The notes: a model not told the origin generated them from the sequence alone. 64,000 bases of DNA from Rattus norvegicus (GCF_036323735.1 NC_086031.1:38089225-38153224), one strand, 5' to 3'; positions 46,979-59,583 are shown, numbered from the stretch's first letter. A program made the numbers and translations.

Positions 46979-47277
46979 AATAGTCTTGGACATCAAGTAA
47001 ATGTAAACAAAACATCGACTCAACTAATTATACATAAGGGTAATTTTACACGTACCTGTAAATAAACAATAATGTATGTAATATTTATATTATAGTGTAT
47101 GCCCAGCAGCACAAATTTAATAGTAAATTAAGTGAAGTCTTTAAGAAATGTCTATAGAATATTTTTAATTCTATCAACAACTCCCTCATATTTGAGGCGG
47201 TGTATATTTTCATGAATGTAAAATATTGGTTTGTGATTGTTTTGAGAATTTTGTATCCTTCCATTTATTTATTTATG

Positions 47278-47385
47278 AGCCATAAAGATGGGATTGGGGT
47301 TTTCTGGAGAGGAAACTGGAAAAGGGGATAGCATTTGAAATGTAAATAAATAAAAATATCCAATTTTTAAAAATGATGTAATTGT
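47278..47385 (+). mobile_element. Short old L1 3' end
   Basis: GGATTGGGGTTTTCTGGAGAGGAAACTGG, GGGGATAGCATTTGAAATGTAAATAAATAAAAATATCC. About 100 bp of L1 terminus and tail. Confidence 0.75.
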
Positions 47386-47514
47386 GAATATTTTTGGTAT
47401 ATTTAACTTACAAACAAAATATGTCTTAATACCCTTCTAAAATGATTCTTCATAAGAAGACAATCATGTCTCACATGAAAGCAGCCCAGAAAGTAAGGAG
47501 GCACAAATGTTAAA

Positions 47515-47866
47515 AAAAAATAATGTATGAACAACAATGCCAACCATCCAGAGCTTCCAGAGAGAAAGCCACTACCCAAAGACTATACATGGACTGACCC
47601 TGGGCTCCAACTGCATACATAGCAATGAATAGCTTAGTAAGAGCACCAGTGGAAGGGAAAGCCCTTGGTCCTGCCAAGACTGAACCCCCAGCGAACGTGA
47701 TTGTTAGAAGGAGGGCGGTAATGGAGGGAGGATGGGGAGGGGAACACCCATAGAGAAGGGAAGAGGGAGGGGTTAGGGGATGTTGGCCCGGAAACCAGGA
47801 AAGGGAGTAACAATCGAAATGTAAATAAGAAATACCCAAGTTAATAAAGATGAAAAAATTAATGTA
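47515..47866 (+). mobile_element. 5'-truncated L1 3'UTR copy with target duplication
   Basis: About 325 bp of 3'UTR (47528-47852): CAATGCCAACCATCCAGAGCTTCC, GACTATACATGGACTGACCCTGGG, the purine-rich tract and AAATACCCAAGTTAATAAAGA. Flanks AAAAAATAATGTA (47515) and AAAAAATTAATGTA (47853) look like a target duplication with one indel. Closely related to 43.67-43.98 kb. Confidence 0.88.
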
Positions 47867-47869
47867 ATA

Positions 47870-48584
47870 ATATAGAAAATAAAGCAATTAGAATCAGAAA
47901 AATTATTAGGTTTGAACACTTGTTTCAAAATACTCTGCTCATTCTCCTGTTCAGTATAGTTAGAGATACTTTTAGACATCAGGCAAGCAAAGCTGAGAAA
48001 TAATTTTCTCTACTTAAAAATGTAGGAAGTTGCCACTTATCGTTTTCTGTTTTACACAAAGGAGATAATTTTCTGGTATGGAATTAGTCTTAAGCCTCAA
48101 CTAAGTTCTGCAGAATTGTCAAGAATGCATGTTTCAGTGTTCCTGAGTGCCATTAAGGAAACATTCTTGGCACATGTGTGGGAAATTAAATTATTTTCTT
48201 TCATCATTAAGATCACTTAAACACACATAAAAGGCACTGCTTTACAGAGCTCTTGTGTGCTTTGGAAAACTTTAAGAGTGGTGCATTTTGTATCTAAGGC
48301 AGCACCAATGGAAATGAAGGGCTGGCTCTAGAGGAGGCAATGATTACTGATCAAATGGGTCTGAGAAGTAGCAGAGGCAGTTATCAGCTGCCCAAGCTAC
48401 TTACTATAATGATAAAGAGACTGATATGAAATATTCAAATTATGCTGATTACAGCTACTGAAAGAATTAACTCAGCATGGTTTTCTTTAAACATTACAAA
48501 GCATACTTCCTTGGGAAGAATTTATCTTCTGGTAATTTTTAAAACTTATGGATGATAAAAGTTCTGTAAGACATTGATACTTGA
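47870..48584. other. Repeat-free non-coding stretch
   Basis: No repeat recognised. Moderate complexity, no coding signal. Could be ordinary unique DNA or a conserved non-coding element. Confidence 0.4.
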
Positions 48585-48800
48585 GGTCTGAAGAGATGGC
48601 TCAGCGCTTATGAATGTTTGTTGCTCTTCTGGAAGATAAAAAAAAAGTCTTACCTTGCGGTCACATTGATCAATTCACAGCCACCTAGGACTCTACCTCC
48701 ATGGAAGCCAGACTTCCTCTGGCCTTCAAAGGCATTACATCACACTTAATAGCAATCCTGACACATTCATATAACTGAAAATAAATGTAAATCTTTCTAA
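48585..48800 (+). mobile_element. B3 SINE relic
   Basis: GAGGTCTGAAGAGATGGCTCAGCGC head, TTGTTGCTCTTCTGGAAGAT, CACAGCCACCTAGGACTCTACCTCC and CTCTGGCCTTCAAAGGC, with A-rich tail. Confidence 0.75.
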
Positions 48801-49655
48801 GTGTAAGTTCTCATTTTTTCTTGTTGTCTGTTACGTGTCAGGCAAACTTAGACACACATAAAGCAACAACTTGAAGTGTGATTAGTTAGATATTTTATTG
48901 TATCATTTAGTTTTCATAAAATTCCTTGAGGAAACTTTTTGAAAGATACCTGAACATAATTTGTAAAAGAAAAGAAAAGCAAAAACTAATCCATTTCGGG
49001 GAACCATTAATGAGTCTTATGTACGATGGATGAAGACAATGGATGAGAAAACACAACTGTAGAGATCTTAACATACACTGATTAAATGTAATCTAGCTAG
49101 AAATTTGCTTGTAGCCTTAGAATGACCAAGGTCAAAAAGAGATTGGCAGTTATAAAATTATCATTATTCCAATTAACCCAGACTCTGAGATTCACATAAG
49201 CACATTGGGATAGATTAGGATAAACTGACTTCGATTAGCAAAAAGAATGTTGTGGTTGTTCTAACATGTCACTGGGCATTAGTTTAAGGGCCCTAAGAAG
49301 CTTCAATGCTTTATATACTCATCTGTCTAATCCTAACACTCTCACAGTGAGATGGGAAGCAAAATCAGGAAAATCCATGGGAATCAAACGACTAAACCTG
49401 ACACATTTTGATGCATGCAACTGTGAACAAGAGACTGTTTCACAAGTAAAGTGGAAGGCAAGGACCATCAGGGAAAGTTGTTCCTTAATTAACACACGTC
49501 CATGTGCCACTATTATGTCAACACGTGCATGTGGACATGAACATGCACCTTAAACATTTTATAATAGTAATATGCTGCTATATTTTAAATAATCATTAGA
49601 CTATATGTTATGACTTATATAAAATAAATGCATGCAGTTATTTTATCCTATATTT
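48801..49655. other. No gene seen
   Basis: Unassigned AT-rich DNA. A 95-codon open frame at 49266-49553 has no recognisable domain. Confidence 0.45.
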
Positions 49656-49659
49656 CTGA

Positions 49660-50112
49660 TATAGCTGTCTCCTGAGAGGCTCTGCCAGAGCATGACAAAT
49701 ACAGAGGCAGATGCTCAGAGCCAACCACTGACCTGAGAACCAGGTTCCCATTGGAGGAGTTAGGAAAAGGATTGAAGGAGCTAAAGGGGCTTGCAACCCC
49801 ATAAGAAAAACAATACCAACCAACCAGAGCTCCCACCCAAGGGATACACATGGACAGACCCATGCCTCCAGCTACATACATAGCAGAGGATGGCCATGTT
49901 GGACATCATTGGAAGGAGAAGCCCTTGGTCCTGTTATTGTTGGACCCCCAATGTAGGGAAAAGTCAGGTTGGGGAGGTGGGAAGGGGTGGGTGCTTAGGT
50001 GTCAGAACACCTGCATAGAAGAGGGAGTGGTATGGAATAGGGGGTTATGGACGGCAAACTGTGAAAGGGAATAACATTTGAAATGTAAAAAGAAAAAATG
50101 TCCAATAAAAAT
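49660..50112 (+). mobile_element. 5'-truncated older L1 3'UTR copy
   Basis: AGCTGTCTCCTGAGAGGCTCTGCCAG, GAGCTAAAGGGGCTTGCAACCCCATAAG, CCAACCAACCAGAGCTCCC, purine-rich tract and GGGAATAACATTTGAAATGTAAA. More diverged than 47.5 kb. A short ATCCTAT lies on both flanks (49647, 50122), too short to call a target duplication. Confidence 0.88.
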
Positions 50113-50424
50113 GATAGAGATCCTATGTATTACAATGAAACTGTAATGCTTAGCTAAATATTTCCCACCTATCTGTTTTGAATCTATGACCGTAGAGCTC
50201 ACACTTATAAAAGGAAGGCTGTTTGCTGCCTTGGTCCAGTCTTTTATCCATTTTTTGTCAGTTCAAAATTATATTCTTGTGCTCTTCTTGAGCATGTTTA
50301 TGAATGGGGATAAAAATTTAAATTTTTGCATAATTAAGGGACATACATTATTGAAATCTAAACACAATATATTAGCATAAAATGTATGTATTTACAAATA
50401 TAACAACTGTTTATTTCCCCTCTT

Positions 50425-50580
50425 TTATGCTTGTGTGGAAAAAGGCATGTATGTTTGAAGAAGGTTATAGGACGATGATGTAATCTGAACCTTTCCTTCT
50501 ACCTGATGGGTTCTGGGAATGGAACTCAGGTCATCAGGCCTGTGCCCATTTATCTACCTCCCCAGAATAAATGCACCCTT
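50425..50580 (-). mobile_element. B4/B3-type SINE relic
   Basis: Inverted text GATGGGTTCTGGGAATGGAACTCAGGTCATCAGGCCTGTGCCC and ATTTATCTACCTCCCCAG. Confidence 0.65.
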
Positions 50581-50999
50581 TTAAAAAAGAACCATATTCT
50601 GTGTCCAGTATACCATTTAGTTTTGAATGTCAGTGATACACTTTAATTTTGTTTATAAATATGCTTTGGTATTAGAAAGTTAAAAATAAATATTTAAAAA
50701 CTTGGCACTTCCCTCAAAGAAATAATCCAAATAAGCCATTCAATACGAAGAATTTCCATTGTATTTATTATTATGCATATTACTTAAATAGTTCATTTCT
50801 CTAATATGTCTATCCCATAAACTTGTATTGTCCTATATCCCTTTCTTTGGCTGCAATTCACCCACCATGGAAAGACTGATGGTTTTCTTTCTCCCTTCAT
50901 GAAAACCACATGCCTGATTCAGTTTTTCATGATCAATGGCCTGCTTTATTTCAGACTTTTGCCTTCAGACTGTAGTCAGCAAACATCTTTTTTAAAATA

Positions 51000-51135
51000 A
51001 TATGACTGAACATGGTGGCACATGCCTTTAATCCAAGAACCCAGCCACAGGCCGTTCTCTGGTCTACATAGTGAATTCCAGGGTTGTTATGGCTACCCAG
51101 TTTAGAAACCCTGTCTCAAAATAACAACAATAATA
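51000..51135 (+). mobile_element. B1 SINE with internal deletion
   Basis: GAACATGGTGGCACATGCCTTTAATCCAAGAACCCAG, then TCTGGTCTACATAGTGAATTCCAGGGTTGTTATGGCTACC and AGAAACCCTGTCTCAAAATAA. The middle part is partly missing. Confidence 0.85.
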
Positions 51136-51424
51136 TTAATATTGTTAATATTTCCATTGCAGTAGAAGTATTTGGATCATGCAACTGTAACTCAAAGTTG
51201 GAAGTAATCTGGGGCAGAGATATTAACAATCTCAAGGAATAGCCTCTTGACCTCCTTTCACTTCTGCTAGTGTAAAATAAAAATACCCTCAAGACAAGCA
51301 ACTTGGGAGATAAGAGTTTATTGGGGTTAGAAGTCAAGGTGGCAGGAATTTAACATAACTAGTTACACACACACTATCAAGAACAGAAAACAAATATATG
51401 TATGCCTAGTACTCAAGTAACATT

Positions 51425-51635
51425 GCCTACGTCTGCACTGTCTCACAGCCAAACCTAGAGGATGGTACCACCCACAGTGAGCTGACTCTTCTTGACTCAA
51501 TTAACAAATTAAAAAGCAATATCCTACCTAAGTTTACCTAATGGCCATACTGAGCTAGACCATTAGACACTGACACTTTTCAGTGGATTGTAGACTGTGA
51601 CAAGTTGAAACTTAAAGTGAAACATCACACTCCCC
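51425..51635 (+). repeat. 3' part of interspersed rodent repeat (26.36 kb family)
   Basis: AGGATGGTACCACCCACAGTGAGCTGACTCTTC, TCAATTAACAAATTAAAAAGC and TTGTAGACTGTGACAAGTTGAAACTTAAAG. Confidence 0.45.
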
Positions 51636-51639
51636 TTTC

Positions 51640-53575
51640 CCTTTCCTATTGCTACACTTCCTAAACTTTCCCAATCTGTCATCCCTCAGTATTACTCATT
51701 GCTAGCTCACTCCCTACATATTCATGTATTTACCACTGTATTCTGCCCCATTTTATGTGCTAACTCTTACACTAAACACTGAAGAGAAGTAGGTTAGACC
51801 AAGTCTCTGCTTTTGAGATTTGCATAGTTACAGTGAAACTTCAAAGTACTTTGTACAGTGCTTTTAGGTTTGTTTCTGGGCAATTTACATTTATCAGCAT
51901 CCTAAGGAAAACATCACTTTTTACGACATTTCAACCTCTAAAACAAAGGATGAGATGTTCTGGTTCAAAACAAAAAACAGCTGAGCAAGCAAATAAAAAA
52001 TCCACTTTATTTTTTCGAAACTATACACAAGTCAGCTAATGGTTCTGTTCCAAACATCTCTTGCGTTATTAAGACTTCCACATGTACTAATAATCTAGTT
52101 CTTTCAGAGTTCTGGACTGGCCATTCAACTTGTTTCATTTCATTTAATCCTCTTAATGACTTCATACATTCAGAACTATTGTAACCAGAATAATGACCTC
52201 TGGAAAGAGAACCATGTCTTAGAAGCTGAGGGCTTGTCATGTTACATTGTTAAAGGTATTCTTTGATATATAATAAATTACATATTTTGGGGGTTACTAT
52301 CTGGGACTATTCAAATGATTAAAATTAAATCCTACAATTCTATCAAGGCAAATAGCCTCTCCCTCTTATGATAGAAGATATGACAATCGAATAACATTTC
52401 AACAAATCTTCCAGGAAGGTGAATTTCTGGTTTTGAGATGTGAAGAACTAAATATACCTGCCAGGCCTATCTTCCCATCACTTCTTCATAGAGTTTATGC
52501 TTCTGAGTCTAATCCTTTGAGTCCTACTGTGGAAATAGATGCTTGTTCTAGCAGCCTGAGGGTGCTATGCTATCTCAAGTTTACTATCAAAGCTGGCCAT
52601 GTCTCTGTACTTTACTGTTTATTGAACTCTACTCAGATTCTCCTCTCAAAGTATAGCAGTTCATCTTATTTTTACTTATGAACTTAATGTAAAATTTGTA
52701 TATATGTGTACAGGTTTCTATCAAAACAAAAAGAAGGCTTTTTATTTTAGGAAATTAGAGTTAAGATGGTTGTGTGTTCTCCAACATGAATGCTTAAATC
52801 AAAGTCAGTTCCTGGACAAGTGTAGCAAATGTAAATTTACTACTAAGCCATCCCCCCAGCCCCTGCAATTTATTTTCAGACAAGACATGAAGGGATCAAA
52901 CAAACTTAGATTAGGGCTATGTCCAGAAAGCACTAGTTTCTTCTGACAGACTGTGTTTAATATCTCTAGTTAAGGTGGAGGTCTGAATAAGTCCTTGTAA
53001 TAAATGTTCCCTGTTTATCAAATTAACTCATTTGATAATCATTGTAACTACAACTAAAATACGGCAGAAAATTCTACCACTTCCAGTGACTAATGTTCAT
53101 GATGAAAGAGCGGCAAGCAGAGTGTCATGGCCTAGTGTGAAATCCCAGGCATGGACAAGGTCGGCCTTGGAAAAATAAAGCATCAAAGGTATAAGCAAAA
53201 TTGTTTTGAGATTTCTAGAACCTTTGTATTGTTATTCACTTTAATAAAACAATATGAAGAATATCATCACAATGGAAGAGAAATATTTATGAGGAAATGA
53301 CAAGAAAATATCATGTATCCCTTCAATTGGGGTGTAATGAAGCATTGTCTTCTAATACATGTCCTGAAAATAGTTCATTTCACATGAAAAATGCCATTAT
53401 AATTTCAAGTAAACAGAAAGTAGTGTCTCTTGCTGATTATTCTACAGCAATTCAAAGATGCAAATGTTGTGCAGCCACCTTCTCAGTCCCATTTAGCACA
53501 CTGACAGTATAGACAGAAGGCTATTTACTACTCAATGGAGCCTAGAAGAGAGGATGTGGAATTCTCACCTGGTGT
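51640..53575. other. No gene seen
   Basis: About 1.9 kb of unassigned non-coding sequence. Small SINE-like scraps (for example CCATCCCCCCAGCCCC at 52848) only. Open frames up to 82 codons without domains. Confidence 0.45.
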
Positions 53576-53577
53576 CC

Positions 53578-53972
53578 CAGTTTGGACTTGTATTGTTGTC
53601 ATAAAACATCAAGACCAAAAGAAAGGAATTATTTTATCTTAAACATCCAGATACTAGTCCATCAGTGAGGAAGACTAAGCAAGGATTTTACCATGGCAGG
53701 GATCTAGAGGGAAGAAATAAAACAGAGGCCATCGAGGAAGCCTTGTTTGCCCCTATGGTTTGCTCAACCTGTTCTATCATACATCTCAGGATCTCCTTTC
53801 CAGAGGTAGAAATATCCCCAGATGCTGCACCCTCCCATATCACCCAATCAAGAAAACACACCACAGTCTTTAACTACAGGCAAATCTTATGGTGACATTT
53901 TCTTAGTTGAGAGTCTCTCTTCTCAGATCATCCTAGCCTGTGTCGAGTTGATATCAAACCAAGGCAGCACAC
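53578..53972 (+). repeat. Interspersed rodent repeat (26.36 kb family)
   Basis: TTGTATTGTTGTCATAAAACATCAAGACCAAAAG head, internal CAGAGGCCATCGAGGAAGCCTTGTTTGCCCC and GGTTTGCTCAACCTG, tail TAGCCTGTGTCGAGTTGATATCAAACCA. Confidence 0.6.
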
Positions 53973-54017
53973 CTGGACAAGGCCTCCATTTTTATGTTTA
54001 CAAAAAATTATAAATGT

Positions 54018-54400
54018 AAGGATGGGTATTAGTACTTGGTTGTGGAACAAGCCTGAAGATCTGAGTTCAAATTCCTGGTACCCATATCAAAACCCTGATA
54101 TAGTCACTCATGTCAGAAACCTCAGGGCTGTGAGGGACAGAGACAAAAAAATCTCTGTCCCTAGTGCCAAATTCAGTTAGAGACTGTTTTAAGAGAACAA
54201 GCCAGATATTGACAGAGTATAACACCCAGCATCTTACTTGGTCCTCCCACCCTCCCTTGTCACCAATTACTTACAAAACAGTTATCATCTATTGTGCTCA
54301 AAAGAACTGACTCAAATATTGATTGCAAAACTCCCACAGACAACAAAGACAAAAAACCTAAAACAAAAAACAAACAAACAAAAAAAAACAAACAAAAAAA
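54018..54400 (+). mobile_element. B4-family SINE relic with A-rich tail
   Basis: GATCTGAGTTCAAATTCCTGGTACCC (B-box-like), GTCACTCATGTCAGAAACCTC, then B1-like half to about 54240, and a CAAA/A-rich stretch 54340-54398. Contains an 11-bp perfect hairpin at 54133-54162. Confidence 0.55.
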
Positions 54401-55170
54401 GCATTCTAATACTATGTCACAGCTAGAGAAGTGTAAGACATCTGTGGAGGACAATAGGTTTTAGTTTGTATTATGAAGCATCTCTCTGGCTTACATAAGC
54501 ACCATAAGGCTGTGTTCCACATTCACCCAGCTTTGAGTTATAGTTAAATTTGTATTATAAACCTATATAGAACTGTAGGACACATTGGGGAACCTTTTGG
54601 TATTTGATCTTCATTTAGTAGAATTGGCATCTCTTTTAATCTATCTAATTGTTAGATTGAATTGGAAGCAATAAAATATTCTATTAGAATAAAATTAGTC
54701 TTCCTATTAGTTTTTTAATATAAGCTAGGAATGTGTAATACACTCAGTGACTCTTTCAGAAATTGTATAAACTATAAAAAGCTATTAACAAGACAAATAT
54801 GAGTCAGAAGATATAAAAACTATTATAAATATTTGTTTTTTGAATTTCATATGTATACATATGTGTATTAAGATACATATAGAATATGTATATATGGATA
54901 ACCTAAACATAAGCCTATTTACTTAAAATTATGGAATCATAGATTAAATAAACCATAGACTTATGTATTAAAAAAGCAGACAGCCTAAAATATAAAAAGA
55001 GTGAAACAATTCACCAATGACATTTAAATTACATTAAAATTTAGCATTGGCTTTAGACTTTATGCCTTATAACAGCTATAATAACTATAATTGGTATTAG
55101 GAAGATTCAATAAACACTAGACACTGAGTGCTGGGGTTAACATTTGCACCCTTTGTTCCTCTATCACCCT

Positions 55171-55225
55171 TTACCATTTATTTTAGTGTAAGCATTATGT
55201 GTGCTTACACTAAAATAAATGGTAA
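55171..55225. repeat. Perfect 24-bp inverted repeat, 7-nt loop
   Basis: Left arm 55171-55194 and right arm 55202-55225 are exact reverse complements (24/24), separated by TTATGTG. The right arm is followed at once by a (AC)n tract and a SINE. No transposon ends or direct flanking duplication are evident. Confidence 0.97.
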
Positions 55226-55400
55226 CACACACACACACGAGTGCAGTATCCATGGATGTCAGAAGCAAGGCTTGGATCCTTTGGAATTGGACTCCCAAGC
55301 ATTGTGACCTGTTGTACATAGGTGCTGGGAACCAACCTCAGATCATCTGAAACAACAGCATGAATTCCTAAGCACTGAGCGTCTCTCCAGGCTCCTTTAT
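55226..55400 (-). mobile_element. B3-type SINE
   Basis: (AC)n at 55226-55239, then GAGTGCAGTATCCATGGATGTCAGAAGC, TTGGAATTGGACTCCCAAG, TAGGTGCTGGGAACCAACCTCAGATCATCTG and CTAAGCACTGAGCGTCTCTCCAGGCTCC (inverted head). Confidence 0.8.
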
Positions 55401-55940
55401 CATCCTTTAAATGGCTGTAATCCTCACTCTCTTGAGCAACTTGCAATGCTCTGATTATATCTGTACACTGGAGTTTATGATGAAGTGAGTAGAGTGTGAT
55501 TTACTGGTAGGCTGATCAAAGAGTATTTGAGAAGTGAGAGCATGTGATTTAAGTTCAGAGTGACAGATGATTTCAATGCGCCTGAAGCCACCTGTGATAT
55601 TAAAAATAAATTAAATCCCTTGGAAGAAAAGCGAAGCCATTCCGTTTCCACTCTTGTCTGTAAGCTTGATGTTTATTACTTTTGGAAGCAGCTTAGAGAC
55701 ATATCCTTACACAGATTGATTCTTTCAGAGCTTGAAGAAGTGGTTTGTGACTGGGTCTGAACTCAAACATTCTAGAAATCCTAATCTCCCCATGACTATA
55801 TCTTGAATGTGTGATTTTCACTGTTTATAGAAAATTAGGGAGTTGCTATATTCGGTTGTAGCTGAAACTTGAAAAAGTTTAGATAATGTTATAATAAAAA
55901 TGTACTTGAGAAATGATATTTATGAAGTATATCAATCAAA

Positions 55941-55941
<1 letters not shown>

Positions 55942-55986
<45 letters not shown>
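55942..55986. repeat. (TA)n microsatellite, about 22 units
   Basis: Uninterrupted TA dinucleotides, self-complementary. Confidence 0.98.
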
Positions 55987-55989
<3 letters not shown>

Positions 55990-56635
55990 GAAGTGGCATC
56001 TTAAGATTTGCCCACAGCACAAAATATATAAAGCAAAGAGAATAATGTGAGTATGATGGTGTCCCATTGGCTGCCAGAGTCTCTGTACCTAGGCTCAGTT
56101 CAAGCAATTTCAGAGAACACAGGTTATATTACTGAAACATGACTAAGCCAAACATTTTTATTGTCTTTAAATACACAGAAGATGACTTACAGAGTCAGGT
56201 GAATTAGTCATTTGCATATATTGATTGGCCCAGAGACGTAATATATTCTCTATCCCTATCTTCATTTTTCTTAAAATTCCTTTAACTACAGAAACAAGTG
56301 CATTGGATACCTACTAAAAACAGATTATGTAATTTACTTCTTTTGGAAATGGGACAAATGTCATTCATAAGTTCAGTGTAATCAAAGCATATGAGGTCAT
56401 CCACTATCTAGGATACTGAGGAAAGATAATCAGGCATCAATACTTCACTCAAAAAAATAATTTAGAGCAGAGGGGTAAATCAGCCATGTTAGTTACTTAT
56501 TCCTGCAGTAGATAAGATAGTTGAGCATAAGATGGCTGTGACTAAGATGATGGTGTGACAAGGCTTTGCTACACCCATCTGTCATCCTCCTGCAAGTGGC
56601 ACATACAATTTTCCCTGCACTGCAAAAATGCAAAT

Positions 56636-56636
<1 letters not shown>

Positions 56637-56685
<49 letters not shown>
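56637..56685. repeat. (CA)n microsatellite, about 24 units
   Basis: Uninterrupted CA dinucleotides. Confidence 0.98.
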
Positions 56686-56687
<2 letters not shown>

Positions 56688-56909
56688 ACTCTCAATATGC
56701 AAGCTCTTTCAAGTCTTTGGTTGTACCTTTAAAACCTATTGTCTGAGGTAAGTCACATGGCCTAAATTAGAGTCAAAGTGCACAGAGACCTAGAAGAATC
56801 TTTATAAAAGAATTCCCAGAAGATTAACAAACTGAGGATCCCACATTTTTCTTATTCTAAAATACAAAAAATAATGAAATATAGTCATGCACTAAGATCA
56901 ATATTACAA

Positions 56910-57332
56910 TTGATTAGTATGATTGTCAGCTTTAAATGTCAACTGCGAAACCCTAGAATTATTTGGGAAGAGAATCTCAGTAAGAGACTGTCAACATTAG
57001 GCTGCCCTTTGGACAGGTCTATGGCAATGCTTTTATTAAGTAAATTTACATGGGTGCACCCAGACCACTTTTGGAAGCTCAATTCCTTTTTGAGTGTTTA
57101 ATGAACTGGATAAGAATGGAGAAGCTGGGCTGATAACAAGCAAGCCGACAAGTAGGCTTGTGTACCATCATTTCTCTCCACTCTCGACTGTGCATTTGAT
57201 GTCTTGACTTCCCCACAATGATGGAATATAATCAGTATCTGTGAGCTGAAATAAACCTGTTGTTTTCTAAGGTTCTAAGAGTAATTTATCAGCACAATGG
57301 AAATGAAATTAGAACCCTCAAGTAGATCTCAT
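56910..57332 (-). repeat. Interspersed rodent repeat (26.36 kb family), inverted
   Basis: GATTGTCAGCTTTAAATGTCAACTGCG, GAGAATCTCAGTAAGAGACTG, GCTGCCCTTTGGACAGGTCTATGGC and GAGCTGAAATAAACCTGTTG, the inverse of the 26.36 kb family order, including an AATAAA in this orientation. Confidence 0.55.
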
Positions 57333-57334
57333 AC

Positions 57335-58515
57335 CTAATCCAACTTGAAAGAACTGCTGTATGTTCTAAGAATCCTTCTGAAGCAGGTGATCTCTGAGGA
57401 ATAGAGATGTAAAGATTAGTTGGCTTTCAGCAGAGTAAAGGTGCATGTATGTTGAATAGGGGAAAAAGTTACATATTGTGTTTATTGATGCTGTGGGCAC
57501 AGAAGATGATTGTATGTCAAGAGGAGGGCTGGGAAGAACATAGCACATTGGGATTAGAGATTAATGTTTACAGCCAAGAAATAGGAGATAGAGAACCCCA
57601 ACTAGAAGAACCTTAATGCTACTTAGTTAATTCTCAATTAACTTTAATTACATTAAATGTGAAAGAAAAGTGGGAACTCCAGGTGTAACTGACCGTATGA
57701 AAGGGGGAAGTGAGTACAACTTTGACCATGTCCATTATAAATTCTCCCTCTTTGTAGAGTTTTTATATTCAGACCTTGCTTTGATCATTTTTAGTTGAAA
57801 AAATATATATGATCTGTAAGTTGTTTATATGCAAATGATATATTGCTAAGTACATTCCCAATGAATTTGATATTAACTGTGTTCTTTTACATAATAATTT
57901 TATTTATCCTCCATCTTTTATACAGATGTGCCTTTAAAAGCTTTTAAAATATTTTATGCACATACACTATTATACAGATTGTTCAGAGCTCAAACAAAAG
58001 CTTAACGTTGGGAATTAAGAAAAGCAATAACAAAACCCAGGGTATTTAGATAATTGGTTTTCTGGTTTGTTTTAATGAAAATGAAGTCATTGTTTTAAAA
58101 TAAAGCCTTTATCAGATAAGAGTAAATTTAATGAAAAGAACAATGTGGGGTACAAGTGTGCAAGTGAGGCATATGAGCAGCACACGAGAAAGTGGGTAGA
58201 GGGACCAGGTAATCAAGAAAGAAACTGCTGACTCAAGTACTCGGGACATATTAAAGAAACCAATATAAAGCACTTGTACATCACAGTTGTGGGTTGTTTG
58301 CAGTCCACTCTCACAAATGCATGCACAGGCAAATTTGCATACCTTTATGACTAAGTTCAAGGTCCAAGAAAATAAAATATTTAGAGGAAATAGGCACACT
58401 TTACAAGCAGAATGTGCAGAGCTGAGAGATGTTTGCAGTGTTTTCATACAATGATCTTTCACGCAGATCACAGATTTATTTACCTTCCTTGTGAAAAACA
58501 TGAAATTAATTTGTC
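57335..58515. other. No gene seen
   Basis: Unassigned AT-rich DNA. A 129-codon minus-strand frame (58112-58501) has no recognisable domain and lacks coding-like composition. Confidence 0.45.
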
Positions 58516-58516
58516 T

Positions 58517-58690
58517 TAATCACTGCTCTATTACTGTGAAGAGACACCATGACCAAGGCAAGTCTTATAAAAGAAAACATTTAATTGGGGACTTGCTTAC
58601 AGGTTCATGGGTTAGTCCATTATCATAATATCTCTCGTCATATACAAAGTTTACATAAACTCTACCACCTAGGATCATTTTCTCTTTCTT
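58517..58690 (+). repeat. 5' part of interspersed rodent repeat (17.36 kb family)
   Basis: CACTGCTCTATTACTGTGAAGAGACACCATGACCAAGGCAAGTCTTATAAAAGAAAACATTTAATTGGGG and TTCATGGGTTAGTCCATTATCATAAT. A well-preserved head; the 3' part is lost. Confidence 0.65.
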
Positions 58691-59063
58691 TTCCAGATGT
58701 CAGAGATCTCTTTCTCAGAAAGTACTAAAATGTTACTGTGCCAGTTTTGACATATTCTTTTTAATTCACCTTCTCTTTGCATTATTTATTCTGGTCGCTG
58801 CTCCTTTATCTGTATTCATTAAGCCTAGAATACCTCATCCATAATAAATTATCTCTTTCTGCCTAATAACTCCTCTTACCTCCTGGGGTTTGTAGGCATG
58901 GAATCAAACAGAGCTAATATGGTGCTTGCAATGAGCTACAAGTCCCTTGTATAATGTTTTGATAGAAACATCTACTCATTCCAACATGTATTCTCAGCAT
59001 CTGAAGCCATTTAAGTGAATTAGTTGGTTTTAATTTTTGTTTCTGTATGTGCATGAGGCATGC

Positions 59064-59065
<2 letters not shown>

Positions 59066-59118
<53 letters not shown>

Positions 59119-59275
59119 GTGTGACTGGGTAAAGATATACTTATATCACCTGAGTACTGGGATTTAAGACAGATGTCACAGCTCACCATCTTTATTCATG
59201 AGTTCTGAGAATCTGAACTCCACTCCTTTACTAGCATCATATTCATGCACCCCTATGCTATCTCTCCAGACTATG
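59066..59275 (-). mobile_element. (TG)n microsatellite and B4-like SINE relic
   Basis: (TG)25 at 59067-59118, then inverted SINE text (TACTGGGATTTAAGACAGATGTCACAGC, GAGTTCTGAGAATCTGAACTCC, CCCTATGCTATCTCTCCAGAC). Confidence 0.6.
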
Positions 59276-59583
59276 ATAATTATCCTTTCTCATTAGTTAT
59301 TTTTCATTTCACTTGGTTTAAAAACTTGTGAGGAATTACGAATCACAGTCTTTCAGAGAAAAATCATGTTTTGTCAATGTTAGACCACTGTCTTAAATTT
59401 TCTGTGTGACTCTTTTCCTTCCTATTTGATAACCATGGAATTGGACTACTGAGTTGTGACTGAGTGTACATAGAGTGGAATGCAGACCAGAACTACAGCA
59501 GAGTGTTGTTAAAATTAAATGTTTGTTGCATTAAGACACTGGTGTTATAAGGTTTATATTTTGTGTCAGTATAACCAAATGCA

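Larger units (their letters stand above)
54401..56900. other. No gene seen; microsatellites and a hairpin
   Basis: AT-rich. Contains the inverted repeat at 55171-55225, a SINE at 55.23-55.40 kb, (TA)n at 55942-55986 and (CA)n at 56637-56685, each listed separately. 55540-55900 is repeat-free. Confidence 0.5.

Noticed and set aside
58112..58501. 129-codon minus-strand open frame
   Set aside because: No domain, Kozak or exon context, and hydrophobic/Cys-rich composition typical of random AT-rich translation.
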